64,000 nucleotides of DNA from NCBI RefSeq assembly GCF_029109325.1, contig NZ_JAQKQJ010000015.1, forward strand, positions 170,890 through 234,889. Reading direction: 5' to 3'. Shown piece by piece: positions 42,818 through 50,789 of this stretch. This DNA is from Nodosilinea sp. PGN35. Lineage in GTDB: Bacteria > Cyanobacteriota > Cyanobacteriia > Phormidesmidales > Phormidesmidaceae. The position numbers and the translations under genes were made by a program. The notes under the pieces were generated by a model that saw only the letters and a program-made list of their open reading frames with translations, ran no database searches and was not told where the DNA came from. How positions within the stretch are numbered: position 1 is the first letter of the stretch; every line of letters begins with the position of its first letter.

Positions 42818-44320
42818 CTAGCTCTCTTGGGCTGCCGCTTGACCTTCGCTAGCTTCGGCAGGCTCCGCCGCTGCGGCCGCCGCTGCTTCGTCGTCGGCAG
42901 CGGTGGCTTCAACATCTACGGTCGCCGCCGCTGCGTCATCGACCGGGGCACTGGCCGTTGCTTCAATGGCATCGGCTGCGTCGGCGATCGCCTCCGTTTG
43001 CAGGGTACCTTCGGGTACTAGCTCCACGGTGTTGTTTTCCTCCAGCCAGGCCAGAATTTTTTCCTGGAGCAGCTCTTCGGTCAGCACCTGCTTGAGGCGA
43101 TCGGGGTCGATCTGGCTGGGGTCTTCCACCTCGGCCATGGCCTCCTTAATTTTTGCCTGCAGCGCCTCCGCTTCGATCTCAATGCCCTCCTGCTTGGCGA
43201 CTTCGCCCAGGGCCAGGGTGCGGCGCAGGCGATCGATCGCCTCAGGACGGGTGCGCTGACGCATGGTGTCAACCAGTTCGCGGGTCAGCATTTTGTTGAC
43301 GTCAATGCCCTGACGGCTGAGCTGCATGATGGTCTGGGTGAGCAAAAAGTCCACCTCTTTTTGCACCAGCGTGTTGGGAATTTCAGCCTCCAGGTGCTCC
43401 ACCAGCGCTTCGATCAGCGCGGCATCTTTGTTGGCCTTGGTCTTGTCGTCGGCCTCCTCCTGGTAGCGATCGCTCAGCGATGTCCGCAACTCTTCGATAG
43501 TTTCAAACTCGCTGATCTCCTGGGCGAAGTCGTCGTCTAAATCGGGCAGCTCCTTTTCCTTGATCTCCTTCAGGGTGATAGAGAACACCGCCGGTTTGCC
43601 CGCCAGCTCGGCTTGAGAATAGTCGTCGGGGAAGGGAATTTCGACATCCTTGGCCTCGTCAAGGGCCATGCCGATAATGCCCTCCACAAAGCCAGGGATA
43701 AAGCGCCCTTCCTCCAGCTCTACCTGAAAGTCGGTGCCGGAGCCGCCCTGAAATTCTTCAAAATCGCCGCCCTCGGTCTGCACCTTACCCACAAAGTCGA
43801 TCACCGCCACATCCCCGGCCTGGGCTGGCCGATCTTCGATCGGTACCAGGGTGGCCAGATTGTTCTGGTACTGGGCCAGGGTGCTGTCTACCCGTTCGGG
43901 GTCAGGCAAGATTTCTTCGGCCTGAACAGAGAGCCCGGTGTAGGTCTTGAGGGTGACCCGGGGCGGCACGTCTACGGAGGCCTGGATAGTGATGGGCTGA
44001 CCGGGTTCATACTGGCCGATTAGCTCCTCAAAGGCGCTCTTGAGCTGGTAGTTGCCGATCGCATCGATCTCTTCCTGCTTGATCGCCTTGTCTACAGCGT
44101 TTTGCACCAGCTCTTCCAGCACCGCCGCCTTAAACTGGGTCACCCCTACCCGCTGCAAGAAGACCTGTTTGGGCACCTTGCCCTTGCGGAAGCCCGGCAC
44201 ATTGACCGTCCGCATCATCTTGTTGAGCACCTGATCGTAGGTCTTTTGAGACAGATCGGCGGGAACTTCAATTTCCAGTCCCACCTGGCTGTCGGGCAGT
44301 ACTTCCTGGGTAACTTTCAT
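42818..44320 (-). CDS. tig: Trigger factor
   Basis: A 500-residue ribosome-bound chaperone. The ribosome-binding signature is GFRKGKVPKQVF near residue 42. The FKBP-like isomerase domain runs from about 165 to 245, followed by a long helical chaperone domain to 430. The C-terminal 60 residues are an acidic Ala/Glu tail (DDEAAAAAAAEPAEASEGQ), longer than in E. coli trigger factor. It assists nascent protein folding. Divergent from asd. Confidence 0.95.
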   Translation of the reverse strand: MKVTQEVLPDSQVGLEIEVPADLSQKTYDQVLNKMMRTVNVPGFRKGKVPKQVFLQRVGVTQFKAAVLEELVQNAVDKAIKQEEIDAIGNYQLKSAFEELIGQYEPGQPITIQASVDVPPRVTLKTYTGLSVQAEEILPDPERVDSTLAQYQNNLATLVPIEDRPAQAGDVAVIDFVGKVQTEGGDFEEFQGGSGTDFQVELEEGRFIPGFVEGIIGMALDEAKDVEIPFPDDYSQAELAGKPAVFSITLKEIKEKELPDLDDDFAQEISEFETIEELRTSLSDRYQEEADDKTKANKDAALIEALVEHLEAEIPNTLVQKEVDFLLTQTIMQLSRQGIDVNKMLTRELVDTMRQRTRPEAIDRLRRTLALGEVAKQEGIEIEAEALQAKIKEAMAEVEDPSQIDPDRLKQVLTEELLQEKILAWLEENNTVELVPEGTLQTEAIADAADAIEATASAPVDDAAAATVDVEATAADDEAAAAAAAEPAEASEGQAAAQES

Positions 44321-44650
44321 GGGGTCTTTTTGCTAACTAGACGGCGACTGCGCGCGCTCCAAACCGGGGAGGAACTTTTGGCGCAATTTATAAGCATACT
44401 CTATCGTCACGGCCTGACTGCTATTCCTTGGCTTTAGTGCACAATCCCGGCGCTCAGCCCTTGAATCTAGGGGCTTTGACCGCTCCCCTGGGGCAGGCCC
44501 CGGGCTTCCTGATTTCTTCAATATTTCACTGCCTCTTATTTTCGGCTGTGCTGCTGGCCGTGCTTTTGCGAGCGGGGCTATTGGCGGCAAGGGGCGAAGT
44601 GTTAGTATCGGCTGATGCAATAGGTTCTGTGCGTAGGTTGAGGTAGCGCT
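44321..44650. other. 330-base divergent promoter region between tig and asd
   Basis: No convincing gene. The promoters for tig (minus strand) and asd (plus strand) should lie here. I find no sharp -10/-35 pair; TAGTAT near 44604 is a possible weak -10 for asd. Confidence 0.6.
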
Positions 44651-45676
44651 GTGTCGAACGGGCTAAGAGTTGCAATTATGGGGGCCACCGGGGCCGTGGG
44701 GGCAGAGCTGCTGACCCTGCTGGAGGAGCGATCGTTTCCCCTCAAAGATTTGACTCTGCTGGCATCCCCTCGGTCGGCGGGCACCACCCTGACCTTTAGA
44801 GGTGAGGAGCTTCCGGTTCAGGCCCTAGGCGAAACCTCGTTTAATGGCATCGACCTGGTGCTGGCCTCGGCGGGCGGCTCGGTTTCCCAAGCGTGGTTGC
44901 CCAAGGCGGTGGCGGCGGGTGCCCTCTGTATCGACAACTCCAGCGCCTACCGCATGGATCCCTCCGTACCGTTAATCGTGCCTGAGGTCAACCCCAAGGC
45001 CGCTCAGGGCCACCAGGGCATTATCGCCAACCCCAACTGCACCACGATTCTCATGGCCCTCGCGGTGTGGCCGCTGCACCAGGTACAGCCCGTGCAGCGC
45101 CTGGTGGTGGCCACCTACCAATCGGCCAGCGGAGCCGGGGCCCGCGCCATGGAAGAAGTCAAGCAGCAGGCCCGCGCCATTTTGGCCGGAGAAGAGCCGG
45201 TGGCAGAGTCCTTTCCCTACCCCCTGGCCTTTAACCTGTTTCCCCACAATTCGCCCCTGGGGGAAAACGGCTACTGCCAGGAAGAGATGAAGATGGTGAA
45301 CGAGACCCGCAAGATCTTTGGGGCCGAAGCCCTGCGGATCTCGGCCACCTGCGTGCGGGTGCCCGTGCTGCGCGCCCACTCCGAGGCGGTGAATATAGAG
45401 TTCGCTACGCCCTTTTCGCCCCAGCAGGCCAAGGCGGTGCTATCTGAGGCCCCCGGCGTGCGGGTGGTAGAAGACTGGAGCCGCAACTACTTCCCCATGC
45501 CCATGGAGGCCAGCGGCCAGGACGACGTGCTGGTGGGCCGCATTCGCCAGGATATCTCTAACCCCAACGCCCTGGAGCTGTGGCTCAGCGGCGACCAGAT
45601 CCGCAAGGGGGCGGCCCTGAACGCGGTGCAAATCGCCGAACTGGTGATGGTGTCTGGGGCCGTGGCGGCGGGGTAG
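44651..45676 (+). CDS. asd: Aspartate-semialdehyde dehydrogenase
   Basis: A 341-residue enzyme with a GTG start. IMGATGAVGAELLTLLEER is the NADP-binding loop; the nucleophile Cys130 is in NPNCTTILM; LRAHSEAVNIEF provides the substrate-binding His. It reduces aspartyl phosphate in the lysine/methionine/threonine pathway. In many cyanobacteria dapA follows directly, but here 3.8 kb carrying a Uma2 gene and an NTPase gene lie between them. It ends 14 bp before the flanking hairpin at 45691. Confidence 0.96.
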   Translation: MSNGLRVAIMGATGAVGAELLTLLEERSFPLKDLTLLASPRSAGTTLTFRGEELPVQALGETSFNGIDLVLASAGGSVSQAWLPKAVAAGALCIDNSSAYRMDPSVPLIVPEVNPKAAQGHQGIIANPNCTTILMALAVWPLHQVQPVQRLVVATYQSASGAGARAMEEVKQQARAILAGEEPVAESFPYPLAFNLFPHNSPLGENGYCQEEMKMVNETRKIFGAEALRISATCVRVPVLRAHSEAVNIEFATPFSPQQAKAVLSEAPGVRVVEDWSRNYFPMPMEASGQDDVLVGRIRQDISNPNALELWLSGDQIRKGAALNAVQIAELVMVSGAVAAG

Positions 45677-45690
45677 GGGGCAGTCTGCAA

Positions 45691-45723
45691 AGAGTCCTGG
45701 GTTCTCGGAGAACCCAGGACTCT
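45691..45723. repeat. Hairpin repeat, left flank of the asd-dapA insertion
   Basis: A perfect 15-bp stem (45691-45705 with 45709-45723) around CGG, followed by GGCGG. It is nearly identical to the hairpin at 49288-49320: stems differ at two bases each side, and both are followed by GGCGG. It may also act as the asd terminator, although no T-run follows. Confidence 0.85.
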
Positions 45724-45794
45724 GGCGGAGTAGCAGCTCCACCCCACCCATGCATCGCTGCTATCGTAAAAGGAGACACCTGGGGACTATAGCC

Positions 45795-46364
45795 ATGACG
45801 TCTGCTGTCGATCGAGTGCGCTGGACAACCGCTGACCTGGAGCTTTTCCCGGAGGATGGCAAGCGCTACGAAATCATTGACGGAGAACTGATTGTGACCC
45901 GCGCCCCTAGCTGGAGCCATCAAGAAGTCACTGGCCGGGTGTTTGCGGCCCTAGATAGCTGGTGTCAGGAGACAGATTTAGGTCGAGCGGCCATCAACCC
46001 TGGCATCCTTTTCACCGAGGAAGACAATGTTATTCCCGACGTGGTGTGGGCCAGCCATGAACGGCTGGAGCTGCTGATGGACGAGGCCGAGCACCTGACC
46101 GGGGCACCAGAACTGGTTGTGGAGGTGCTATCGCCGGGGAGCAAGAACGAACAGCGCGATCGCCAGCTCAAGCTCAAGCTCTATTCCCAGCAGGGGGTGC
46201 AGGAATACTGGATTGTGAGCCCGCCCCTGCACCAGGTGCAGGTTTACCGACGAGACCATGCCCTGCTGACCCTGGTGGTGACCCTCCAGGCAGTGGACAC
46301 GCTGACCTCGCCCCTGCTGCCGGAGTTTGCCTGCCCCCTCAGCCGCATCTTTGGGCTCCGCTAG
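45795..46364 (+). CDS. Uma2 family endonuclease-fold protein
   Basis: I start at the ATG at 45795 (MTSAVDRVRWTTADLELF), giving 189 residues. RYEIIDGELIVTRAPSW is the usual beginning of the Uma2/DUF820 family. VIPDVVWAS, then PELVVEVLSPGS, then KLKLYSQQGVQEYWIV supply the Asp, Glu and Lys of a PD-(D/E)xK nuclease core. The family is abundant in cyanobacteria, and its biological role is not established. It is convergent with the NTPase gene within the accessory block. Confidence 0.9.
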   Translation: MTSAVDRVRWTTADLELFPEDGKRYEIIDGELIVTRAPSWSHQEVTGRVFAALDSWCQETDLGRAAINPGILFTEEDNVIPDVVWASHERLELLMDEAEHLTGAPELVVEVLSPGSKNEQRDRQLKLKLYSQQGVQEYWIVSPPLHQVQVYRRDHALLTLVVTLQAVDTLTSPLLPEFACPLSRIFGLR

Positions 46365-46382
46365 GGCTTTGAACAGCGATCA

Positions 46383-46554
46383 ACCCGTAGGGTGCATTAG
46401 GCGGCCCATTCCCCTGGCTCCCTGCCCTCCAGTCCCCGCCCGCCAATGCACCGCCTACCCATGCCGCGACACCCCGCATTCGGTGCATTACGGCCAGGCC
46501 CAAATTTATGGGTAATTGGCTCAAACCCTGCAAGGCCTAATGCACCCTACGGGT
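46383..46554. mobile_element. 172-bp MITE-like element with perfect 20-bp terminal inverted repeats
   Basis: The ends (46383-46402 and 46535-46554) are perfect 20-base inverted copies containing CGTAGGGTGCATTAGGC. Inside there is a second nested inverted pair, AATGCACCG (46445-46453) and CGGTGCATT (46481-46489). No coding frame is visible. It fills the gap between the convergent Uma2 and NTPase genes and may serve as a bidirectional terminator. Relatives of the GTAGGGTGC motif are dispersed repeats in cyanobacteria; the one at 39661 is partial. Confidence 0.75.
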
Positions 46555-46559
46555 GGGAA

Positions 46560-49175
46560 TTACGCAAGCTGGGCCAGCAGGGCGGTGGCTTCGTCGAGGG
46601 CGACGCGGTACACGTGGTCGCCGCCGTCGCAGGTGGCGAGGCGGTGGGCCGCCTGGGCGTGGGGGCGGGCCTGGGCGGGGTCGCCCTGGGCCAGGTGGTG
46701 CTGGGCCAAAAACAGATTGATGTCGGCCCCCTGGAGGACGTAGCCACAGCGATCGGCGATCGCCAGGGCCTGCTGGGCCAGGGAAAGGGTCTCGGCAGGC
46801 TTGTCCTGGGCAGCCCGCAGCCGCGCCAGGTCGAGCAGGATGTCGGCTTCGGCGTCTACAGCGTTGATGGTGCGGCAGCGGGTGAGGGCGTCGGTGAGGT
46901 GGGTGTCGCTGGCGGATAGATCGCCGTTGACCCGGTGGGCGGCCCCCAGCAGCCAGTGGGCGCGGACGTAGTCGCGTTCGACAGGATGTATAGCGCGGGC
47001 AGTTTCGTCGGCGAGTTCGAGCGATCGCTCCGCCGCCGCCAGCGCCATCCCTGCCCCAGCGGTATCTCCCGCCCGCCCCCGCAGCAGCCCCGCCAGCGAT
47101 CGGTAGGCCCAATCGATGCAAAGTCCCTGCAGATTAGTTGTTTTATTCCAGTACTCTGTGGAAAGTTGCAACTCCGCTTCTGCTTTTGCCCATACTCCTC
47201 GGTAGGTCAGCAGTCGTCCTAGTTCCCCACGCTCAACCGCCTCCCAATACTCATTGGCAATGATCCGGCAAAGTTCAATTGATCTATACAAGTTGGCTTC
47301 AGCAGCTTGCATAGCACCGATAGGGAGTTGTACCACGTAAGCCAAATTTCCTAGGACAACTGCTACATTTCTCTGATTTCCTAATCTTGCGGCAATAACA
47401 GCCCCACTCTCAAACAAAGGCATTGCCACCCTCGGTTGTCCGCTTAAGCTGTAATTGTCTGCTAGTGCGTTTAACACCTGGCCCTGACTGCCTTCATTTC
47501 GCAGTTGCGGCGGCTGGTCTTCGCCCTGGGGAAAGAGGGCGCGCAGCAGTTCAATCTGCAACTGGTAGGCTCCTAGGCCGTAGGTGGGTTCATCAATGCG
47601 CTCAAGAAACAAGTCACACGCCTCGTCGTACTGCTCTGCCCGCACCATGTGGTGATACAGCTCAATCACCGGGGCCAGGTCGTCCAGGGTGGTCACATGC
47701 TCTGGCCCGGGCACCGTGGCAAAGTAGTCGCGCAGCTGGCCGTGGGCGGCGGTGCGGGCCTCGGTGGCCATGCGGCCATAGGCATAGCGCCGCACGATGG
47801 GGTGTAGGTCAAACCACACCTGTGGCCCCTGAGGCGTCCGTCGCGTCTCCTGCTGCACCAGCCCCCGATTGATCAAATCCCGCAGGATAGCCTGTAGGGG
47901 CATAGCACCGCTACGCTCCCCCGCAGCCTCGGCATCATCACCCGCCCCATCGCCCTGGGCAAGGGCCTGCAACACCCCGTAGGCCACCGGGCTACGAAAG
48001 CAAGCAATCCGCCCCAGCAGCTGCCGCCCCGCCGGGGGCAGGCTGTCGTAGGTGCGGGCCAGCACATGGTTGCGCCGCTGCACCAGGTCGCCGGTTACAT
48101 CCAGGCTGTCGGCGGCGCGGATGTCGTTGGGGCAGTCAAAATTTTGGGCAATGTAGCCCGCCACCAGCCGCAGGCTGAGGGGGTGAAAGCCATAGTTCTC
48201 GCACACCCGCTCAATTTCATTCCGGTTGCCCGCCACCCCCTGGCGACGAAAGAACGTCACCGCATCGTCTGGGGCTAGCGATCGCAGTTCCTTCTCCCCA
48301 CAGCCCGCCAGCAAACCACCGTGCTGCTCCACCGCCCGAGGCCGCAGCCGAGTAGACATCAGTACCCGCCCCCGCAGCCCCGGCAGACAGGCCACCCCCC
48401 GCAAAAACTCCTCCGCCAGCGGACTAATGCACTCGCGCCCCTCCCCCATCCTCCCAACCTCCCCCACCCCCTCACCAGCTACACCCCCTCCCAACGGCTC
48501 ATCCCCCTGGTACGCCGCCCCCAGCCCCCCGTAGGCCCGCAGCTCCCGCTCAAAGCCATCCATCACGATCAGCACCGGGTGCCGTTGCAGGTAGATCAGC
48601 ACCGCCTGGAGCTGCTGGCGGGGCGGCACCCGGCCTGGGTTGTGGCCCGTCAGGTAAGCGAAGATCTCTGGCAAAAAGTTGTCGAAGCTGGCCGAGGCTT
48701 CGTAGAAGCTCCACCACACCACCTGGGGCCACTCCTGCGAGTCCACCCGGTGGGTGAGCCAGTGCCAGGTGAGGGCGCTTTTGCCAAAGCCCCCCAGGGC
48801 AAGCAGCACATACAGCGGCTGGTTGCTCTGCCCTAACCAGTTGGTGAGGACTTCTAGCTCGGCGGTGCGCCCGGTGAAGTTGGGCGGCATGGGGTAGGGG
48901 TGGGCCAAAAACCATCCCTGGGGCCGTTCAGGCGGGCGAGGAATGAACTTAGCCAGGACTTCCTCCACCAGCTCCAGCCCGCAACCCATAGGGCTTTCGG
49001 CCCAGGCCAGCAGTTCCGTCACGCGCTGGGCGGGCGGGGCCAAAGGCGGCGAGACATTCCCCGACGGCGGGTTCAGCGCAAAAATCACCTGCTCTAGCTG
49101 GGCGACGGGCAGAGACGAGAGCCGCTGAAACAGGTCAAAACGCTGGGCAATATTGTCTGAATAGGCCACGGGCAA
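46560..49175 (-). CDS. STAND/NB-ARC NTPase with effector-associated N-terminus and TPR-like C-terminus
   Basis: An 871-residue signalling NTPase. Residues 11-77 (FDLFQRLSSLPVAQLEQVI, NPPSGN, LLAWAESPMGCGLELV) resemble the small death-like or effector-associated adaptor domains at the N-terminus of cyanobacterial STAND proteins. The NTPase has a P-loop ALGGFGKSAL (Lys132), with Ala in place of the first Gly, Walker B VLIVMDGFE (Asp206), an arginine sensor GRVLMSTRLRP and the GxP motif GFHPLSLRL. Residues about 600-870 are TPR-like repeats. Residues 228-248 are a Gly/Glu insert from a G-rich repeat. The start is TTG, with GTG at 49169 as an alternative. Such proteins sense invaders or stress and gather effectors. 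Confidence 0.88.
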   Translation of the reverse strand: MPVAYSDNIAQRFDLFQRLSSLPVAQLEQVIFALNPPSGNVSPPLAPPAQRVTELLAWAESPMGCGLELVEEVLAKFIPRPPERPQGWFLAHPYPMPPNFTGRTAELEVLTNWLGQSNQPLYVLLALGGFGKSALTWHWLTHRVDSQEWPQVVWWSFYEASASFDNFLPEIFAYLTGHNPGRVPPRQQLQAVLIYLQRHPVLIVMDGFERELRAYGGLGAAYQGDEPLGGGVAGEGVGEVGRMGEGRECISPLAEEFLRGVACLPGLRGRVLMSTRLRPRAVEQHGGLLAGCGEKELRSLAPDDAVTFFRRQGVAGNRNEIERVCENYGFHPLSLRLVAGYIAQNFDCPNDIRAADSLDVTGDLVQRRNHVLARTYDSLPPAGRQLLGRIACFRSPVAYGVLQALAQGDGAGDDAEAAGERSGAMPLQAILRDLINRGLVQQETRRTPQGPQVWFDLHPIVRRYAYGRMATEARTAAHGQLRDYFATVPGPEHVTTLDDLAPVIELYHHMVRAEQYDEACDLFLERIDEPTYGLGAYQLQIELLRALFPQGEDQPPQLRNEGSQGQVLNALADNYSLSGQPRVAMPLFESGAVIAARLGNQRNVAVVLGNLAYVVQLPIGAMQAAEANLYRSIELCRIIANEYWEAVERGELGRLLTYRGVWAKAEAELQLSTEYWNKTTNLQGLCIDWAYRSLAGLLRGRAGDTAGAGMALAAAERSLELADETARAIHPVERDYVRAHWLLGAAHRVNGDLSASDTHLTDALTRCRTINAVDAEADILLDLARLRAAQDKPAETLSLAQQALAIADRCGYVLQGADINLFLAQHHLAQGDPAQARPHAQAAHRLATCDGGDHVYRVALDEATALLAQLA
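48435..48495. repeat. G-rich low-complexity insertion in the NTPase gene
   Basis: A run of GGGGG(A/T)G-type units on the coding strand that stays in frame and encodes GGGVAGEGVGEVGRMGEG between Walker B and the sensor motif. It resembles the spacer at 33529-33640. Confidence 0.7.
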
Positions 49176-49287
49176 GGGCTACGGGCGGCGGTAGGGCGTT
49201 GACTACAACTATACTCGCTGCCTCTCTGCCGCGCCGCCCGCCATGCTCCGCCCTCAGCGTGGCGGAATGCTTGCGGCATAGGCTTAA

Positions 49288-49320
49288 AGATCCCTGGGTT
49301 CTTCGAGAACCCAGGGATCT
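49288..49320. repeat. Hairpin repeat, right flank of the asd-dapA insertion
   Basis: A perfect 15-bp stem (49288-49302 with 49306-49320) around TCG, followed by GGCGG. It is the partner of the repeat at 45691-45723 and lies upstream of both the NTPase gene and dapA. Confidence 0.85.
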
Positions 49321-49396
49321 GGCGGTGGGGCAGCGATCGCCCTGCGGCAGATTTTTCCCACAATCTTGGCCATCGCCCGCCCAGCTCGGACGAACT

Positions 49397-49405
49397 TGGT
49401 ATAAT
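49397..49405 (+). promoter_or_regulatory. Extended -10 promoter of dapA
   Basis: TTGGTATAAT carries a perfect TATAAT (49400-49405) with the TGn extension just before it, 37 bases upstream of the dapA GTG. No good -35 box is at the usual distance, as is common for extended -10 promoters. Confidence 0.55.
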
Positions 49406-49442
49406 CTCAGGGCACTGACTTCGTAGGACGTAAGGCATTCGG

Positions 49443-50348
49443 GTGACATATTTTGGCAGAGTGCTAACGGCAATGGTGACGCCATTCTCTGAAGATGGCT
49501 CCGTTGACTACGCCGTGGCCGAGCGCCTGGCTGACCATCTGGTGAACAACGGCAGCGATGGGCTGGTGGTGTGCGGCACCACAGGTGAGTCGCCCACCCT
49601 GAGTTGGCAAGAGGAGTATCAGCTCTACAAGACGGTGCGCGAAGCGGTGGCGGGCCGTGCTAAGGTGATCGCGGGTACTGGCTCCAATTCGACCTCAGAG
49701 GCCATTGAGGCTACCCGCCATGCCGGTGAGCTGGGGCTAGACGGGTCTCTGCAGGTGGTGCCCTACTACAACAAGCCCTCCCAAGAGGGGCTCTATCAGC
49801 ACTTTAGCCAGATTGCGGCGGCGGTGCCCGACTTGCCAATCATGCTGTACAACATTCCGGGGAGAACCGGCTGTGCCCTGGCGGTAGACACCACTGCCCG
49901 TCTGGCAGAAATATCGAATATAGTGGCTATTAAGGAGGCTAGTGGAAGCTTAGACCAAGCCAGTCAAATCAGGTACTATACCCCCGCCGAGTTTAGCATC
50001 TACTCTGGGGATGACTCCCTAACTCTGCCAGTGCTCGCCGTGGGCGGCTGTGGGGTGGTGAGCGTGGCCAGTCACCTGGTTGGCCCACACATTCAAAAGA
50101 TGGTGCAGGCCTACGCAGCCGGAGAGACCCGGTTGGCCACCGAAATACATTTGCAGTTGTTGCCTTTGTTTAAGGTTTTGTTTGTTACCACCAACCCGGT
50201 GCCGCTTAAGGTAGCGCTTGCTCACCAGGGCTGGCCAGTGGGCGCAGTGCGATCGCCCCTGTGCATGCCCGACGAGTCAACTACCGCCGCTATTCTCCAG
50301 GTGCTTGAGCAGCTTTCTGCCAGCGATGTCTTAGCCAAGCGCGCCTAG
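49443..50348 (+). CDS. dapA: 4-hydroxy-tetrahydrodipicolinate synthase
   Basis: A 301-residue TIM-barrel lyase with a GTG start. TTGESPTL is the pyruvate-binding loop; Tyr136 in IMLYNIPGRTGC and the Schiff-base Lys164 in VAIKEASGSLDQ are the catalytic residues. It condenses pyruvate with aspartate semialdehyde, the next step after Asd in lysine synthesis. It has its own likely promoter, so separation from asd by the accessory block need not break expression. Confidence 0.96.
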   Translation: MTYFGRVLTAMVTPFSEDGSVDYAVAERLADHLVNNGSDGLVVCGTTGESPTLSWQEEYQLYKTVREAVAGRAKVIAGTGSNSTSEAIEATRHAGELGLDGSLQVVPYYNKPSQEGLYQHFSQIAAAVPDLPIMLYNIPGRTGCALAVDTTARLAEISNIVAIKEASGSLDQASQIRYYTPAEFSIYSGDDSLTLPVLAVGGCGVVSVASHLVGPHIQKMVQAYAAGETRLATEIHLQLLPLFKVLFVTTNPVPLKVALAHQGWPVGAVRSPLCMPDESTTAAILQVLEQLSASDVLAKRA

Positions 50349-50789
50349 GGCATTCTCAACCCAGGGGTTGTTCTCCTCCAGAGGGCCTAGCCCGCGTCGG
50401 CGTCAAGGCCAAACCCGCAGCAGATTGCTCTGCCCTACCGCTATCCACGCCAGCTTTCTCACAACTGAATAGCCTGCTTGTTCTTTACTACTTGTGTAAC
50501 GTTATCTATGGATCTATCTGTATCATCTACGGCCCCGGCCTGTACGACCGCTGAGCTTGCGGTATTTGCCAGGGCTTCTGCTGTTCCTATAGCTACTCCT
50601 GCTAACCTCTAGCGCTCAAGCCAGCCACGGCATGAGGGCAGAGCTGCCATCCTGCCGGAGGCTCTTCAGCCCCTTGCTAATTCTGAAATGAGCTTTGGGG
50701 TCAGCGCGGCCAAGGTCTCTAGCACCATTTATTCCTTTTTCAAATTTTCCACCTTTCACAACGACTGTTTACCACTGACGAGACTGTAT
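50349..50789. other. 441-base spacer upstream of rnj with possible short leader ORF
   Basis: No confident gene. A 34-codon frame (50508-50612, MDLSVSSTAPACTTAEL...) ends before rnj but has no ribosome site. The rnj frame is open upstream of its proposed Met, but that extension is unlike RNase J. Confidence 0.5.
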
